This document shows, piece by piece, positions 52,148 to 61,934 of a stretch of 64,000 bases of DNA (positions are counted from its first letter, which is position 1; every line of letters begins with the position of its first letter). Source of the stretch: Aequorivita marisscotiae (GTDB lineage: Bacteria; Bacteroidota; Bacteroidia; Flavobacteriales; Flavobacteriaceae); assembly GCF_029814825.1 (NCBI RefSeq), contig NZ_CP122379.1:3016501-3080500 (forward strand), given 5' to 3'. The notes under the pieces were generated by a model, which saw only the letters and a program-made list of their open reading frames with translations, ran no database searches and was not told where the DNA came from. The translations under genes were made by a program, and so were the position numbers.

Positions 52148-54361
52148 ATGAAAAATTATTTATGCTTGCTGGCGGTGCTATTTTTGTACGCCACAGCGAG
52201 CTCACAAAATTCCTTAACGGGAAATATAACTTCAAAAAATACAAATGACCCTATTTCAGCAACCGTTTATATTCCGCAATTGGAAAAAGGAACGGTAGCC
52301 GATTTTGACGGTAATTACACTATAAACAACATTCCGGATGGCAATTATAATGTGGTATTCTCTTCGTTGGGATATGCCAGTGTGTCGAGGAAACTAAGTT
52401 TTACAAACCGAGAAACGGTAACGGAAAACCTGCAGTTGCAGGAAAGCGCCGTGGAAATGGAGGAGGTAATTATCTCTACGCCCTTTCATAAATTACAGAG
52501 CGATAATGTAATGAAAGTAGAACGCGTTTCTACGGACGAATTGCGGGCGTCAGGAGCGGTAACCCTTGCCGAGGGTATTAACACTATTGCCGGGGTAAAT
52601 ATAATTAGTACCGGCACGGGAATTGGCAAGCCCGTAATCCGCGGTCTAAGTTCCAATAGGGTTTTAACGTATGCCCAGGGCGTGCGTTTGGAAAACCAAC
52701 AATTTGGAGATGAGCACGGCCTTGGCATCAATGAAGCGGGAATAGAGAGTGTGGAGGTAATTAAGGGGCCTGCTTCCCTACTCTACGGCAGTGATGCTTT
52801 GGGAGGCGTGCTATATTTAAACCCCGAAAAATTTGCACTTACGGGGGAAACTCAGGCCGATTTAAGCAGTAGCTATTTTTCAAATACTTTGGGAACTTCT
52901 ACAAATCTGGGAATAAAAACCTCCGGTGAAAAATTGAAGTTTTTGGCCCGTGGTGCCTATGCCAGCTTTAGCGACTATAAATCGGGGGCGGCCTATAGGG
53001 TAACAAATTCGCGATTTAACGAGAAGGATTTTAAAGCCGGGGTTCAATACTCGGGGATTGCTTTTAAATCTACCCTTCGCTATAATTACAATCGGTCTAA
53101 TATTGGTATTCCGGAGGAAATTGGGGTGCAATCGCGTTCGAAGGATCTGGAACTTCCGTTTCAGGAAATAGACAACCATATTTTAAGTATTGAAAATACT
53201 CTGTTTTTTAACAATTCCAGTTTAGACGTAAAAGCGGGTTATTTGTTTAACGACAGGCGCGAATTTGAGGATGAACCCGATGTAGCAGCGCTTCGGCTTA
53301 AACTGAATACGTTTAATTACGACCTAAAATATCACCTGCCGCAACTGGGTAATTTTGAAACTATTGTGGGCGTGCAGGGTATGTTTCAAAACAATAAAAA
53401 TGAGGGAGAAGAAATTTTAATTCCCGATGCCAAAACTACGGATGTTGGGGTATTGGCTACCTCGCACTACCATTTGGAAAAGGTGGACCTGCAAGCCGGA
53501 GTTAGATTGGACACCCGAAAGATAAACAGCGAAGCTGCCGGCAGCCCAATGGACCAAGATTATATTGAAGCGTTAGATAAAAGTTTTACGAGTTTTACTG
53601 CGGCTTTGGGCGCTAAAATGGATTTGGTTGAAAAATTTTCTGTCCGCATTAATTTGGCGAGTGGCTTTCGCGCGCCCAATTTAGCCGAATTAACATCGGA
53701 AGGCGTGCACGAAGGAACAAACAGATATGAGCGCGGGAACAGCAGTTTAACAAACGAGCAGAATTTTCAGGCCGATCTTGCTTTGGAATACCGAAATGAG
53801 CATATAGAGTTTTTTGCGAATGGATTTTACAATGCTGTAAACAATTATATTTATTTGGCCCCCACCAATGAAATAATAGACAATACGGCAGTATATAATT
53901 ACTTGCAGGACAATGCAGCGCTTTACGGTGGTGAATTTGGGTTTCACCTTCACCCGCATCCGTTGGATTGGTTGCATTTGGAGAGTAGTTTTGAAACCGT
54001 AACCGGAAAACTGGACGACAATGGGTATTTGCCATTAAGTCCGGCGAACAGTGTTCGGAATACATTTCGGGTAGAATTTGCGGACGGGAATGCTCGAAAA
54101 GCGAGTTCGGCCTTTATCACCCTTGAAAACACTTTTGACCAAAACAACGTCAGTATTTTTGAAACCAGAACGGCGGGTTATTCGTTAGTAAGTGCCGGAG
54201 TTGAGAGCAGTTTTACGCTTAATAAAATATTGTTGAAGGTAGGTTTAAACGGCACCAATTTAACCAACAAGCAATATGTTTCGCATTTGTCGCGGTTTAA
54301 GTTGGATAACATTTTAAACATGGGACGAAGTATAAACGTAAATTTAAAAGTAGAAATTTAA
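52148..54361 (+). CDS. TonB-dependent receptor (carboxypeptidase-like N-terminal domain)
   Basis: 737 aa. Signal peptide to about residue 19, a carboxypeptidase-regulatory-like beta-sandwich (about 22-108), a plug domain (about 115-225: GAVTLAEGINTIAGVNIIST, VIRGLSSNRVLTYAQGVRLE, ESVEVIKGPASLLYGSDALG) and a 22-stranded barrel. It imports a scarce ligand across the outer membrane with TonB energy. The plug and the upstream His/Cys-rich protein suggest a metal substrate, possibly zinc, but the sequence does not settle this; no SusD partner is present. Confidence 0.92.
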   Translation: MKNYLCLLAVLFLYATASSQNSLTGNITSKNTNDPISATVYIPQLEKGTVADFDGNYTINNIPDGNYNVVFSSLGYASVSRKLSFTNRETVTENLQLQESAVEMEEVIISTPFHKLQSDNVMKVERVSTDELRASGAVTLAEGINTIAGVNIISTGTGIGKPVIRGLSSNRVLTYAQGVRLENQQFGDEHGLGINEAGIESVEVIKGPASLLYGSDALGGVLYLNPEKFALTGETQADLSSSYFSNTLGTSTNLGIKTSGEKLKFLARGAYASFSDYKSGAAYRVTNSRFNEKDFKAGVQYSGIAFKSTLRYNYNRSNIGIPEEIGVQSRSKDLELPFQEIDNHILSIENTLFFNNSSLDVKAGYLFNDRREFEDEPDVAALRLKLNTFNYDLKYHLPQLGNFETIVGVQGMFQNNKNEGEEILIPDAKTTDVGVLATSHYHLEKVDLQAGVRLDTRKINSEAAGSPMDQDYIEALDKSFTSFTAALGAKMDLVEKFSVRINLASGFRAPNLAELTSEGVHEGTNRYERGNSSLTNEQNFQADLALEYRNEHIEFFANGFYNAVNNYIYLAPTNEIIDNTAVYNYLQDNAALYGGEFGFHLHPHPLDWLHLESSFETVTGKLDDNGYLPLSPANSVRNTFRVEFADGNARKASSAFITLENTFDQNNVSIFETRTAGYSLVSAGVESSFTLNKILLKVGLNGTNLTNKQYVSHLSRFKLDNILNMGRSINVNLKVEI

Positions 54362-54727
54362 TCAGTATTGTCCGATTAAAAATCATGTTTTTCCCCTACG
54401 GACATTTGTTTAGGTGCGATCTCTTGATTACCAATATTTTGTCCAGCTGGAGCAGTATGCCGTTAGGCATTAAATATGGGTAAAAAAATAGAGCCCCGTC
54501 AATTCCTAGTCCCGTAGGGACTACATACAATATGGGGTTTTCCAGAGTTAGTCATTACTTTTATCGGACAACAATGAAATTTAATATAAATGAGGATGTT
54601 TAAAAAGTAAAAAACAATCGGTTTGTCAGGTTGGGCGCAATCATAATTTAATTATATGTTCAAAAAACACAGCGTTCTAGACTGCGCTCGAACAGACATC
54701 CAAAATCACTTTTTAAACAGCCTCTTT
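54362..54727. repeat. Intergenic region with dispersed repeat copies
   Basis: 366 bp without a gene. It contains the degenerate ACCAATATTTTGTCC (about 54431) and, near 54511-54540, GTCCCGTAGGGAC followed by TACATACAATATGGG, a reverse-strand copy of the hairpin element that forms the array at 38750-40020. Near 54673 is GTTCTAGACTGCGCTCGAAC, a relative of the repeat in the wecB-wecC gap. Confidence 0.7.
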
Positions 54728-55030
54728 TTATTCGTCGACCCGTATTTTAATAGTTTGTGGTTTTGGTTGTTTTTTCCAGACAAAGGTGTAGAGCCACATA
54801 AGAGTAAACGTTGGAATTACATCGGTAATGGGAAGTATTTCTTCTAAAAACACCAGGACTGAAGCAATTTTTCCTTCGGAGCCTTTGTACATTTCAGTCA
54901 TTCTTTTTGCTGCAATGGGCGCCCATATTATGTCTAAAAACGGACCGATTAGAGGGATGGCCATGGTTGCCATGCCCACCAAATCTAAAACAATACCCTT
55001 TTTAAGTAATTTATATTTTTCGTTTTTCAT
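54728..55030 (-). CDS. Small membrane protein of unknown function
   Basis: 100 aa from the ATG at 55030; a longer frame to 55072 adds a Cys/Lys-rich leader that is probably not translated. Two hydrophobic segments: KKGIVLDLVGMATMAIPLIG and VIPTFTLMWLYTFVWKK. The motif GPFLDIIWAPIAAKRMTEMY is seen in small Bacteroidetes membrane proteins without assigned function. Located downstream of folE on the same strand. Confidence 0.65.
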   Translation of the reverse strand: MKNEKYKLLKKGIVLDLVGMATMAIPLIGPFLDIIWAPIAAKRMTEMYKGSEGKIASVLVFLEEILPITDVIPTFTLMWLYTFVWKKQPKPQTIKIRVDE

Positions 55031-55102
55031 TATATTTTTTTTTCGCTTGCAGTAGTACAAAAAACATTCCAAGAAATCGCGATGCCAAAATCGGTAAAAA
55101 AG

Positions 55103-55702
55103 TTACGACAGGTCGTGACTTATTAATTTTAAAAATTCGCTGCGGGTTTCTATGGCTTCAAATTGTCCGCGAAAGCCCGAGGTGGTAGTAACACTGTTTT
55201 GTTTTTGTACTCCGCGCATCATCATACACATATGCGAAGCTTCAATTACTACGGCCACGCCCGTAGGTTTTAGGGTATTGTTTATGCACTCCAGGATGTC
55301 GTGTGTAAGGCGTTCCTGCACTTGTAATCTACGTGCAAAAACATCTACTACGCGCGGTATTTTACTGAGTCCGACTATATGTCCGTCGGGAATATAGGCA
55401 ATATGTGCCTTGCCGAAGAAGGGGAGCATATGGTGCTCGCACAATGAATACAGCTCAATATCCTTGATGATAACCATATCGTGATAAGACTCGGCGAACA
55501 TAGCGCCTTTTAAAATTTCGGCTGGATCTTGGCAGTTGCCGGAAGTTAAAAACTGAATGGCTTTTGCTGCACGTTCGGGTGTTTTTACAATACCTTCGCG
55601 CTTAACATCTTCTCCGATGGTTCCTAAAATATTACCGTAATCATTAATTAAACTATCGGTAACGGGCTGGTTATACTCTTCAAAATATTTGTATGATGCC
55701 AT
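55103..55702 (-). CDS. folE: GTP cyclohydrolase I
   Basis: 199 aa. The start at 55702 ([12 protein letters not shown]) is chosen because a TATTTTTG promoter box at 55729-55736 lies between it and the alternative ATG at 55741. Zinc and active-site blocks are complete: [20 protein letters not shown] (Cys and two His), [36 protein letters not shown] (second Cys) and [10 protein letters not shown]. Converts GTP to dihydroneopterin triphosphate for folate or queuosine. Confidence 0.95.
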   Translation of the reverse strand: MASYKYFEEYNQPVTDSLINDYGNILGTIGEDVKREGIVKTPERAAKAIQFLTSGNCQDPAEILKGAMFAESYHDMVIIKDIELYSLCEHHMLPFFGKAHIAYIPDGHIVGLSKIPRVVDVFARRLQVQERLTHDILECINNTLKPTGVAVVIEASHMCMMMRGVQKQNSVTTTSGFRGQFEAIETRSEFLKLISHDLS

Positions 55703-55728
55703 GTATTTTCTATTTAAAAATTGCAATT

Positions 55729-55736
55729 CAAAAATA
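55729..55736 (-). promoter_or_regulatory. Candidate -7 element of folE
   Basis: Minus strand TATTTTTG; a TTG (55761-55759) lies 22 nt upstream, slightly wide for a -33 box. It leaves about 20 nt of leader before the folE ATG at 55702 and so argues against the ATG at 55741. Confidence 0.45.
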
Positions 55737-55775
55737 GACACATAAGTTTAAATAAAAACAATAATACCCATCAGA

Positions 55776-55806
55776 TTGTATTATAGCAGTATAAATAGTA
55801 CTTTCA
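55776..55806 (+). promoter_or_regulatory. Candidate promoter of the ABC ATPase gene
   Basis: TTG (55776-55778), a 20-nt spacer, then TACTTTCA (55799-55806), one base off TAnnTTTG. The start codon follows 18 bp after. It sits back to back with the folE promoter. Confidence 0.45.
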
Positions 55807-55823
55807 CGGTTTAAATTTTTGCT

Positions 55824-56483
55824 ATGATTGAAGCCCAAAATATTCATAAATACTACGACAATCTCCACGTTTTAAAAGGCGTTTCGCTACATATTAAAAA
55901 GAGCGAAATAGTTTCAATTGTCGGGGCATCGGGGGCTGGAAAAACTACCTTACTACAAATTTTGGGAACATTGGATGCTTTTGATTTGACTAAAAGCAAA
56001 TTGGTAATAAACGATATAAACATCGGTTCCCTTTCGGGGAAGCAACTGGCGCAATTTAGAAATGAAAATTTGGGGTTTATTTTTCAATTCCACCAATTAC
56101 TTCCGGAATTTACGGCATTGGAAAACGTTTGTATTCCCGCGTTTATAAAAAACACACCCAAGGCCCAAGCCACTAAAAGAGCCAAGGAACTACTGTCCTT
56201 TTTAGGGCTCTCGCACCGCGAGGATCACAAGCCCAACGAGCTTTCCGGAGGGGAGCAGCAACGGGTGGCCGTAGCGCGCGCTTTAATAAATAATCCCGCC
56301 ATAATTCTTGCGGACGAACCCAGCGGAAATCTCGATACAGAAAGTGCCGAAAATCTTCATAATTTATTCTTTCGGCTGCGGGATGAATTTGGACAGACGT
56401 TTGTAATTGTTACCCATAATGAGGAGCTCGCGAATATGGCGGATCGAAAATTGGTAATGCAGGATGGGGTTATAGTGGAATAG
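55824..56483 (+). CDS. ABC transporter ATP-binding protein, LolD/MacB-like
   Basis: 219 aa. Walker [16 protein letters not shown]-loop [18 protein letters not shown], signature [16 protein letters not shown], Walker [14 protein letters not shown] and the H-loop VTHNEELA are all intact. The [16 protein letters not shown] segment is typical of the LolD/MacB/FtsE group that works with lipoprotein-release or efflux permeases. No permease gene is adjacent, so the partner lies elsewhere. Confidence 0.9.
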   Translation: MIEAQNIHKYYDNLHVLKGVSLHIKKSEIVSIVGASGAGKTTLLQILGTLDAFDLTKSKLVINDINIGSLSGKQLAQFRNENLGFIFQFHQLLPEFTALENVCIPAFIKNTPKAQATKRAKELLSFLGLSHREDHKPNELSGGEQQRVAVARALINNPAIILADEPSGNLDTESAENLHNLFFRLRDEFGQTFVIVTHNEELANMADRKLVMQDGVIVE

Positions 56484-56554
56484 GAATTGAAAAAGAAATT
56501 CACCGACTGCAAATTAGTTCACGTACGTTTCTGGAGGGAGGTAAAATATAGACT

Positions 56555-57319
56555 ATGAACAAGCACGAATTGAAATCATTTTTGGATGAAAAGGTTCGTA
56601 TGTATAACAATCCGAATTTTATTGAAACCGATCCGATACAAATCCCGCATCTTTTTTCAAAAAAGGAAGATATTGAAATTGCAGGGTTTTTGGTAGCTAC
56701 CATTGCTTGGGGAAACCGAAAGAGCATAATAAACAACGGGCAAAGACTGATGGAAATGATGGAGGGTGCGCCTTTTGATTTTGTGATGAATTTTTCGGAA
56801 AAGGAAGCGGCTTCACTTTCAACTTTTGTACACCGTACTTTTAACAGTTACGACCTTGTTTATTTTTTAAGGGCGCTGCAGAACATTTATAGAAATCACG
56901 GCGGGCTGGAGCGTGTTTTCGCGAAAAACGCAGGAGCAGATTCAATGCAGGCAGCAATACATCATTTTAAAAAAACCTTTTTTGAATTGCCGCATGCAAC
57001 GAGAACGGAAAAACACGTGAGCGATCCCTTAAAAAATTCGGCTGCCAAACGAATAAATATGTTTTTGCGCTGGATGGTGCGGCGCGATACGGCCGGAGTA
57101 GATTTTGGAATTTGGAAGAGCATCCCTCCCGCCCTACTCTCGTGTCCGTTAGACGTACACAGTGGCAATGTAGCGCGCAAATTAAAACTTTTAACCCGAA
57201 AACAGAACGATGCAAAGTCATTGCTGGAGTTGGATACGAACTTGCGAAAAATGGACGCTGCAGATCCTGTTAAATATGATTTTGCGCTATTTGGATTAGG
57301 AGTGTTTGAAGGGTTTTAA
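56555..57319 (+). CDS. TIGR02757 family (DUF2400) protein
   Basis: 254 aa. DPIQIPHLFSKKEDIEIAGF, ATIAWGNRKSIINNGQRLME, KRINMFLRWMVRRD and PLDVHSGNVARKLKLLTRKQ are the family blocks, and the closing DPVKYDFALFGLGV is the conserved tail. The helical fold resembles DNA glycosylases of the HhH-GPD group, but activity is not established. 71 bp after the ABC ATPase. Confidence 0.88.
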   Translation: MNKHELKSFLDEKVRMYNNPNFIETDPIQIPHLFSKKEDIEIAGFLVATIAWGNRKSIINNGQRLMEMMEGAPFDFVMNFSEKEAASLSTFVHRTFNSYDLVYFLRALQNIYRNHGGLERVFAKNAGADSMQAAIHHFKKTFFELPHATRTEKHVSDPLKNSAAKRINMFLRWMVRRDTAGVDFGIWKSIPPALLSCPLDVHSGNVARKLKLLTRKQNDAKSLLELDTNLRKMDAADPVKYDFALFGLGVFEGF

Positions 57320-57479
57320 TTCATTTTGAGTTACTTGGCCTTTAGACGAACGCTTTTGAGTAAATGTTTAATCCATTTCACATAAAAAAATTTTGGCGAA
57401 ATTTTCCACTTAAAATGTTGTACATTTACCGAAAATCCTTAAACAACAAGCTGTTTAAGGCTTTGATAAAACAACAACC

Positions 57480-58685
57480 TTGATTAAACCAAAATTTCCC
57501 GTTGACGAGCAGCAACGATTAGCTGCGCTCCGATCGTATCATTTATTAGATACTTTGCCTGAAAAGGACTTTGACAATATTACCGCGGTAACAGCGAATA
57601 TTTGCGATGTTCCCATTTCGCTGGTTACCTTGTTGGATGCCGACCGCAATTTTTTAAAATCGCAGTACGGACTTTCCTTAAATGAAACGCCACGGGATAT
57701 TTCCTTTTGTGGGCACGCAATTTTAGACGAAAGCAACATTTTTATTGTTGAGGATGCCAGAAAGGACGAGCGGTTTAAGGACAATCCGTTAGTGACGGAG
57801 ATGAATGCCATTTTTTATGCGGGCGTGCGATTGGTAAATTCTGATGGGTACCCACTTGGCACTCTTTGTGTTTTTGATACCAAACCACGAACGTTAACCA
57901 AATCGCAGCAGAAGGCGCTTGTAGCTTTGGCTTATCAGGTGGTAAATTTGTTTGAGGCGCGAAAGCACAACCGGATGTTGCTTACTGCCCAGGCAGAACT
58001 CGAGGAGCGCAACGAGGAGTTAAAGCATTTTGCGGGTATAGTATCGCACGATATGAAGATGCCTTTGGCGAATATGATTATTACTTCAGATATGTTGCGC
58101 ACTAAATACGGGCAATTATTGGATGAACAGGGAAGAGACTATTTGGATTATATAAAGCAGTCGTCTTTTACTTTAAGCGAATATATTACCGGGCTTTTAG
58201 AGCATTATGAAACCAACAAAACCGCAGCTTTCCGCAGTGAAGTTTTTGATAGCCAGGATATGTTGGAAGAAATAATAGAGCTTTTGAACATTAATATGGA
58301 CTGCGAGATAAACCTGCCGGAAGAAAATATTGAAATGCAGGCCAATAAGGTAGCGCTAGAGCAAATTTTGCTGAACCTAATAGGAAACAGTTTAAAGTAT
58401 AACGATAAGGAAAAAATAAGGATAGATATAGATTGCCGTGAAAAAGACGGCATGTACTATTTTGAAATCACAGACAACGGGATGGGTATTCCCAACAATC
58501 AACTTTCTAAAATTTTTGATTTATTTGTTACTAATAACACTTTAGATCGGAATGGAAAAAAGGGGAACGGCATTGGACTTTCTACCGTAAAAAAACTTGT
58601 AAACAGACTTGAAGGCAATATAGAAGCGTCGTCGGTTTTAGGCGAGGGCACAACTGTTAAGTTTAATATAAAGAAGTTAGATTAA
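57480..58685 (+). CDS. GAF-domain sensor histidine kinase
   Basis: 401 aa. The start is a TTG; it is supported because the paralog at 58755 starts at the same aligned position with ATG (MIKPKFPVDEQQRLAALRSY against MISPEIPENEAARLAELKRY). GAF domain at about 25-160 (FCGHAILDESNIFIVEDARK), HisKA with H in GIVSHDMKMPLANMII (about residue 190), HATPase with NLIGNSLKYN, DNGMGIPNN and GNGIGLSTVKKLV. Soluble; signal unknown. No response regulator follows. Confidence 0.93.
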   Translation: MIKPKFPVDEQQRLAALRSYHLLDTLPEKDFDNITAVTANICDVPISLVTLLDADRNFLKSQYGLSLNETPRDISFCGHAILDESNIFIVEDARKDERFKDNPLVTEMNAIFYAGVRLVNSDGYPLGTLCVFDTKPRTLTKSQQKALVALAYQVVNLFEARKHNRMLLTAQAELEERNEELKHFAGIVSHDMKMPLANMIITSDMLRTKYGQLLDEQGRDYLDYIKQSSFTLSEYITGLLEHYETNKTAAFRSEVFDSQDMLEEIIELLNINMDCEINLPEENIEMQANKVALEQILLNLIGNSLKYNDKEKIRIDIDCREKDGMYYFEITDNGMGIPNNQLSKIFDLFVTNNTLDRNGKKGNGIGLSTVKKLVNRLEGNIEASSVLGEGTTVKFNIKKLD

Positions 58686-58754
58686 AAAATAGACGCTATA
58701 ATTTTTGCTACTCATAGATTATAATAACCACTATAAGCACAGATTTTTTTTATT

Positions 58755-59951
58755 ATGATCTCTCCCGAAATACCTGAAAATGAAGCAGCCCGCCTTGCTG
58801 AATTAAAAAGATACGATTTACTGGACACCCTTTCCGAAGAAAATTTTGACAATATTACAAGTCTTATTGCCGCTATTTGTGAGGTACCAATTTCACTAAT
58901 AACCTTGTTGGATAGTGAGCGGAATTTTTTTAAATCGCATTTTGGACTCGATTTTAATGAATCGCCGCGGAATATTTCGTTTTGTGGGCACGCGATTATG
59001 CAGGAGGAGGATATTTTTATAATTGAAGACGCAACAAAAGACGAGCGTTTTTACGACAACCCTTTGGTTTTAGAAGCCAATGCCCAATTTTACGCGGGGG
59101 TTCCGCTTATAAACCACAATGGTTATAAACTGGGAACTTTATGTGTATTTGACTATAAACCCAGGCAATTAACCGAAATACAGATTACTTCCTTAAAATC
59201 TTTGGCCAAGCAAGTGGTGAATTTGCTTGAGTTACGTAAAAAAAATAAACGCCTCGTTGAATATCAGAAGGAGCTGCAATCTAGAAATGAACGGTTAACC
59301 ACCTTTGCCCACGTAGTATCGCACGATTTAAAGTCGCCGTTGGCCAATATTATTTCGCTAACCCGGATGCTCACGGAAGAGAATGACCAAAACCTCTCTG
59401 AAGACTCTGAGCTTTATCTTTCATATATAGAAGAATCGTCGCAAACGCTAAACAACTACATCAATGGTATTTTAAGTTTTTACAAGGCAGATGTGCTGCT
59501 GGAATCCCAGAATGAAGACGTTGCCCTGACCAAGCTTTTTAAGGTAATAGACGAAACCTTAATTGGCGAGGATACGGTTTTTGAATTTCCGAAGGATGTA
59601 GTTTTAAGGAACGTAAACAAAGCGGCGCTCACACAAATATTCCTAAATTTAATCGATAACAGCTTAAAGTACAATTTAAATGAAAAGCGCCTTGTTTCGG
59701 TATCGTATGTTGAAGAAATGCAATTTCATAAATTCGCGATTAAAGACAACGGTATGGGGATTGATTTAGGAGTTCAAGAAGAAATTTTCAATTTATTTAA
59801 AACTACGGGCATTAAAGATCGCAACGGGAAGGAAGGAACGGGAATAGGATTGGCCACTGTAAAAAGCTTAGTTTCAAAGCTCGGAGGCACCATTTCGTTA
59901 CAATCTAAATTGGATTGCGGAAGTACCTTCACCTTTACTATACAGAAATAG
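58755..59951 (+). CDS. GAF-domain sensor histidine kinase, tandem paralog
   Basis: 398 aa, colinear with the previous kinase over its whole length. GAF domain (FCGHAIMQEEDIFIIEDATK, then GVPLINHNGYKLGTLCVFDY), phosphoacceptor His in HVVSHDLKSPLANIIS, ATP-binding NLIDNSLKYN, DNGMGIDLG and GTGIGLATVKSLV, all intact. Both lack a transmembrane segment. The 69-bp gap suggests co-transcription; the two may respond to different ligands or form heterodimers. Confidence 0.93.
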   Translation: MISPEIPENEAARLAELKRYDLLDTLSEENFDNITSLIAAICEVPISLITLLDSERNFFKSHFGLDFNESPRNISFCGHAIMQEEDIFIIEDATKDERFYDNPLVLEANAQFYAGVPLINHNGYKLGTLCVFDYKPRQLTEIQITSLKSLAKQVVNLLELRKKNKRLVEYQKELQSRNERLTTFAHVVSHDLKSPLANIISLTRMLTEENDQNLSEDSELYLSYIEESSQTLNNYINGILSFYKADVLLESQNEDVALTKLFKVIDETLIGEDTVFEFPKDVVLRNVNKAALTQIFLNLIDNSLKYNLNEKRLVSVSYVEEMQFHKFAIKDNGMGIDLGVQEEIFNLFKTTGIKDRNGKEGTGIGLATVKSLVSKLGGTISLQSKLDCGSTFTFTIQK

Positions 59952-59972
59952 CAATTATTACGTTGCATTTTT

Positions 59973-59980
59973 TATCTTTG
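59973..59980 (+). promoter_or_regulatory. Candidate -7 element of the batA-like/dihydroorotase-like operon
   Basis: TATCTTTG matches TAnnTTTG exactly and precedes the batA-like ATG by 17 bp. No TTTG at the expected upstream distance. Confidence 0.45.
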
Positions 59981-59996
59981 GGCAATATTTATAGGA

Positions 59997-61934
59997 ATGC
60001 AGTTAAAACACCCAGAAATTCTTTACGCTCTTTTCCTGCTGCTCATCCCGATATTTATTCATCTTTTTCAACTTCGGCGTTTTCAAAAAGTAGATTTTAC
60101 CAACGTTGCTTTTCTTAAAAAAGTAAGCATTAAAACGCGTAAAAGTTCGCAGCTAAAAAAGTGGCTTACCCTATTTATGCGATTGCTGGCAATGGCGTGC
60201 CTAATTATTGCCTTTGCCCAACCATTTACGGCCGCAAAAAATGCGCTGGCTACCCAAAAGGAAACCGTAGTGTATATAGACAACTCGTTTAGTATGCAGG
60301 CAAAAGGTAGCAGCGGTGCAATTTTGGAGCGGGCGCTGCAGGATTTGTTTAACAAAATTAGCGGCACCGAAAAAATAAGTTGGTTTACAAACAATGCCGA
60401 ACATAAAAATGTATCGGCAGAGGATTTTAAAAGTGAGGTACTTTCCGTAGCGTATTCGCAAAACCAGTTAAGTCCGAATGAAGTTTTACTAAAAGCCAAT
60501 CAGTTATTTTCGGACGAACAAGGCGTTTTAAAGAGGTTGGTTTATCTGTCCGATTTTCAGCAACAAGCGGCCTTTCCGCCCATACCGGAAGATGTAATCG
60601 TAGATGCGGTGCAGTTAAAACCGGTGAAAGCATTTAATATAGCCATAGACAGTGTGTTTATAGCTTCAAAAAATGCCTCTGTTACGCAGCTTAAGGTGAA
60701 GGTGTCTAAGCCGCAGCAAACGCAGGGTAGCAATGAAATTTCCGAAGCGCCAATTTCACTATTTAACAAGGATAGATTAATTGCTAAAACTGCGATAAAC
60801 TTCTTGGAAAACACGGATGGAACGGTTGCCTTTGATATAGACAATCAGGAAGAATTTATTGGAAAATTAGAGGTTAACGATCCCAATCTCACCTTTGACA
60901 ACACTTTATTTTTTAGTATCAACAAGCCGGGGAAGATAAAAGTTTTGGCCATTAATGAAGCAGATGGCAACTTTTTACAACGACTGTTTGAAAAGGAGGA
61001 GTTTCAGTTTACGCAGCAAACCTTTAAAACATTGAACTACAACGAAATTCCCGATCAAAATTTTATTGTTCTCAATGAGCTAGCCGAAATTCCGGCGCCG
61101 CTTATTACTGCGTTAAAGGCATATAGCGACGATGGCGGGAGCATTTTGGTTATTCCACCGGAGCAGGCAGATTTAAACAGCTATAACAACTTTTTGTTAC
61201 GTATGGGCTTGGGGAGTATTTCGGAGGAAAGAAGTAGCGAAAAGCAAATTACGAAGATTGTTTTTTCACATCCGTTGTTTAAGGATGTATTTGAAAAAGA
61301 AGTGGCAAATTTTCAATATCCTACGGTTAATTCGTATTACGATATTTCAACAAATGCGTCGCCCGCAATTGGTTATGAGGACCGGCAGCCATTTTTGGTT
61401 GAAAGAAATAATACCTATTTCTTTACGGCAGCTATAAACAAGACGAATAGCAATTTTCAAAATTCGCCATTGGTGGTGCCTACAATTTACAATATGGCTT
61501 TACAGAGTTTGCCCTTGCCGCGTTTGTATTATACAATTGGCCAGCAAAACACCATTGCAGTACCAGTAAAATTGGGGCCTGATGAAATTCTTACCATAAG
61601 GGATAGCACGTCGCAATTTATACCGTTGCAGCAAACGAAGGCCAATTATGTGCTTTTAACCACGACCGATGAGCCTACACAAGCGGGCAATTACGAAATA
61701 GTGAAAGAAGCCCAATTTCTGGAGAATATAAGTTATAATTACGACCGCAGCGAAAGCCAATTACTGTATTTAAATCCCGAGAATTGGGATGGAGCCAAAG
61801 TTTACAATTCGGTGGAAGCTCTTTTTGATTCTATAGCCGAGGCGAACGAAATTAACAGTTTTTGGAAATGGTTTGCTATTTTTGCCATGCTCTTTTTACT
61901 TTTTGAAATGCTTATTCTAAAATTCTACAAATGA
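59997..61934 (+). CDS. BatA-domain membrane protein
   Basis: 645 aa. The N-terminus is the aerotolerance BatA motif: MQLKHPEILYALFLLLIPIF, then IHLFQLRRFQKVDFTNVAFL, and a second helix LLAMACLIIAFAQPF. A von-Willebrand-like segment follows (VVYIDNSFSMQAKGSSG, with a D-x-S-x-S metal site), and a third helix lies at the C-terminus (WFAIFAMLFLLFEMLILKFY). Most of it is thus extracytoplasmic. A TATCTTTG box (59973-59980) lies 17 bp before the start. Its last four bases overlap the next gene's start. Confidence 0.88.
   Translation: MQLKHPEILYALFLLLIPIFIHLFQLRRFQKVDFTNVAFLKKVSIKTRKSSQLKKWLTLFMRLLAMACLIIAFAQPFTAAKNALATQKETVVYIDNSFSMQAKGSSGAILERALQDLFNKISGTEKISWFTNNAEHKNVSAEDFKSEVLSVAYSQNQLSPNEVLLKANQLFSDEQGVLKRLVYLSDFQQQAAFPPIPEDVIVDAVQLKPVKAFNIAIDSVFIASKNASVTQLKVKVSKPQQTQGSNEISEAPISLFNKDRLIAKTAINFLENTDGTVAFDIDNQEEFIGKLEVNDPNLTFDNTLFFSINKPGKIKVLAINEADGNFLQRLFEKEEFQFTQQTFKTLNYNEIPDQNFIVLNELAEIPAPLITALKAYSDDGGSILVIPPEQADLNSYNNFLLRMGLGSISEERSSEKQITKIVFSHPLFKDVFEKEVANFQYPTVNSYYDISTNASPAIGYEDRQPFLVERNNTYFFTAAINKTNSNFQNSPLVVPTIYNMALQSLPLPRLYYTIGQQNTIAVPVKLGPDEILTIRDSTSQFIPLQQTKANYVLLTTTDEPTQAGNYEIVKEAQFLENISYNYDRSESQLLYLNPENWDGAKVYNSVEALFDSIAEANEINSFWKWFAIFAMLFLLFEMLILKFYK

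Noticed and set aside
54656..54847. 63-aa open frame on the plus strand
   Set aside because: Overlaps the minus-strand membrane protein gene and an interspersed repeat; no signs of coding.
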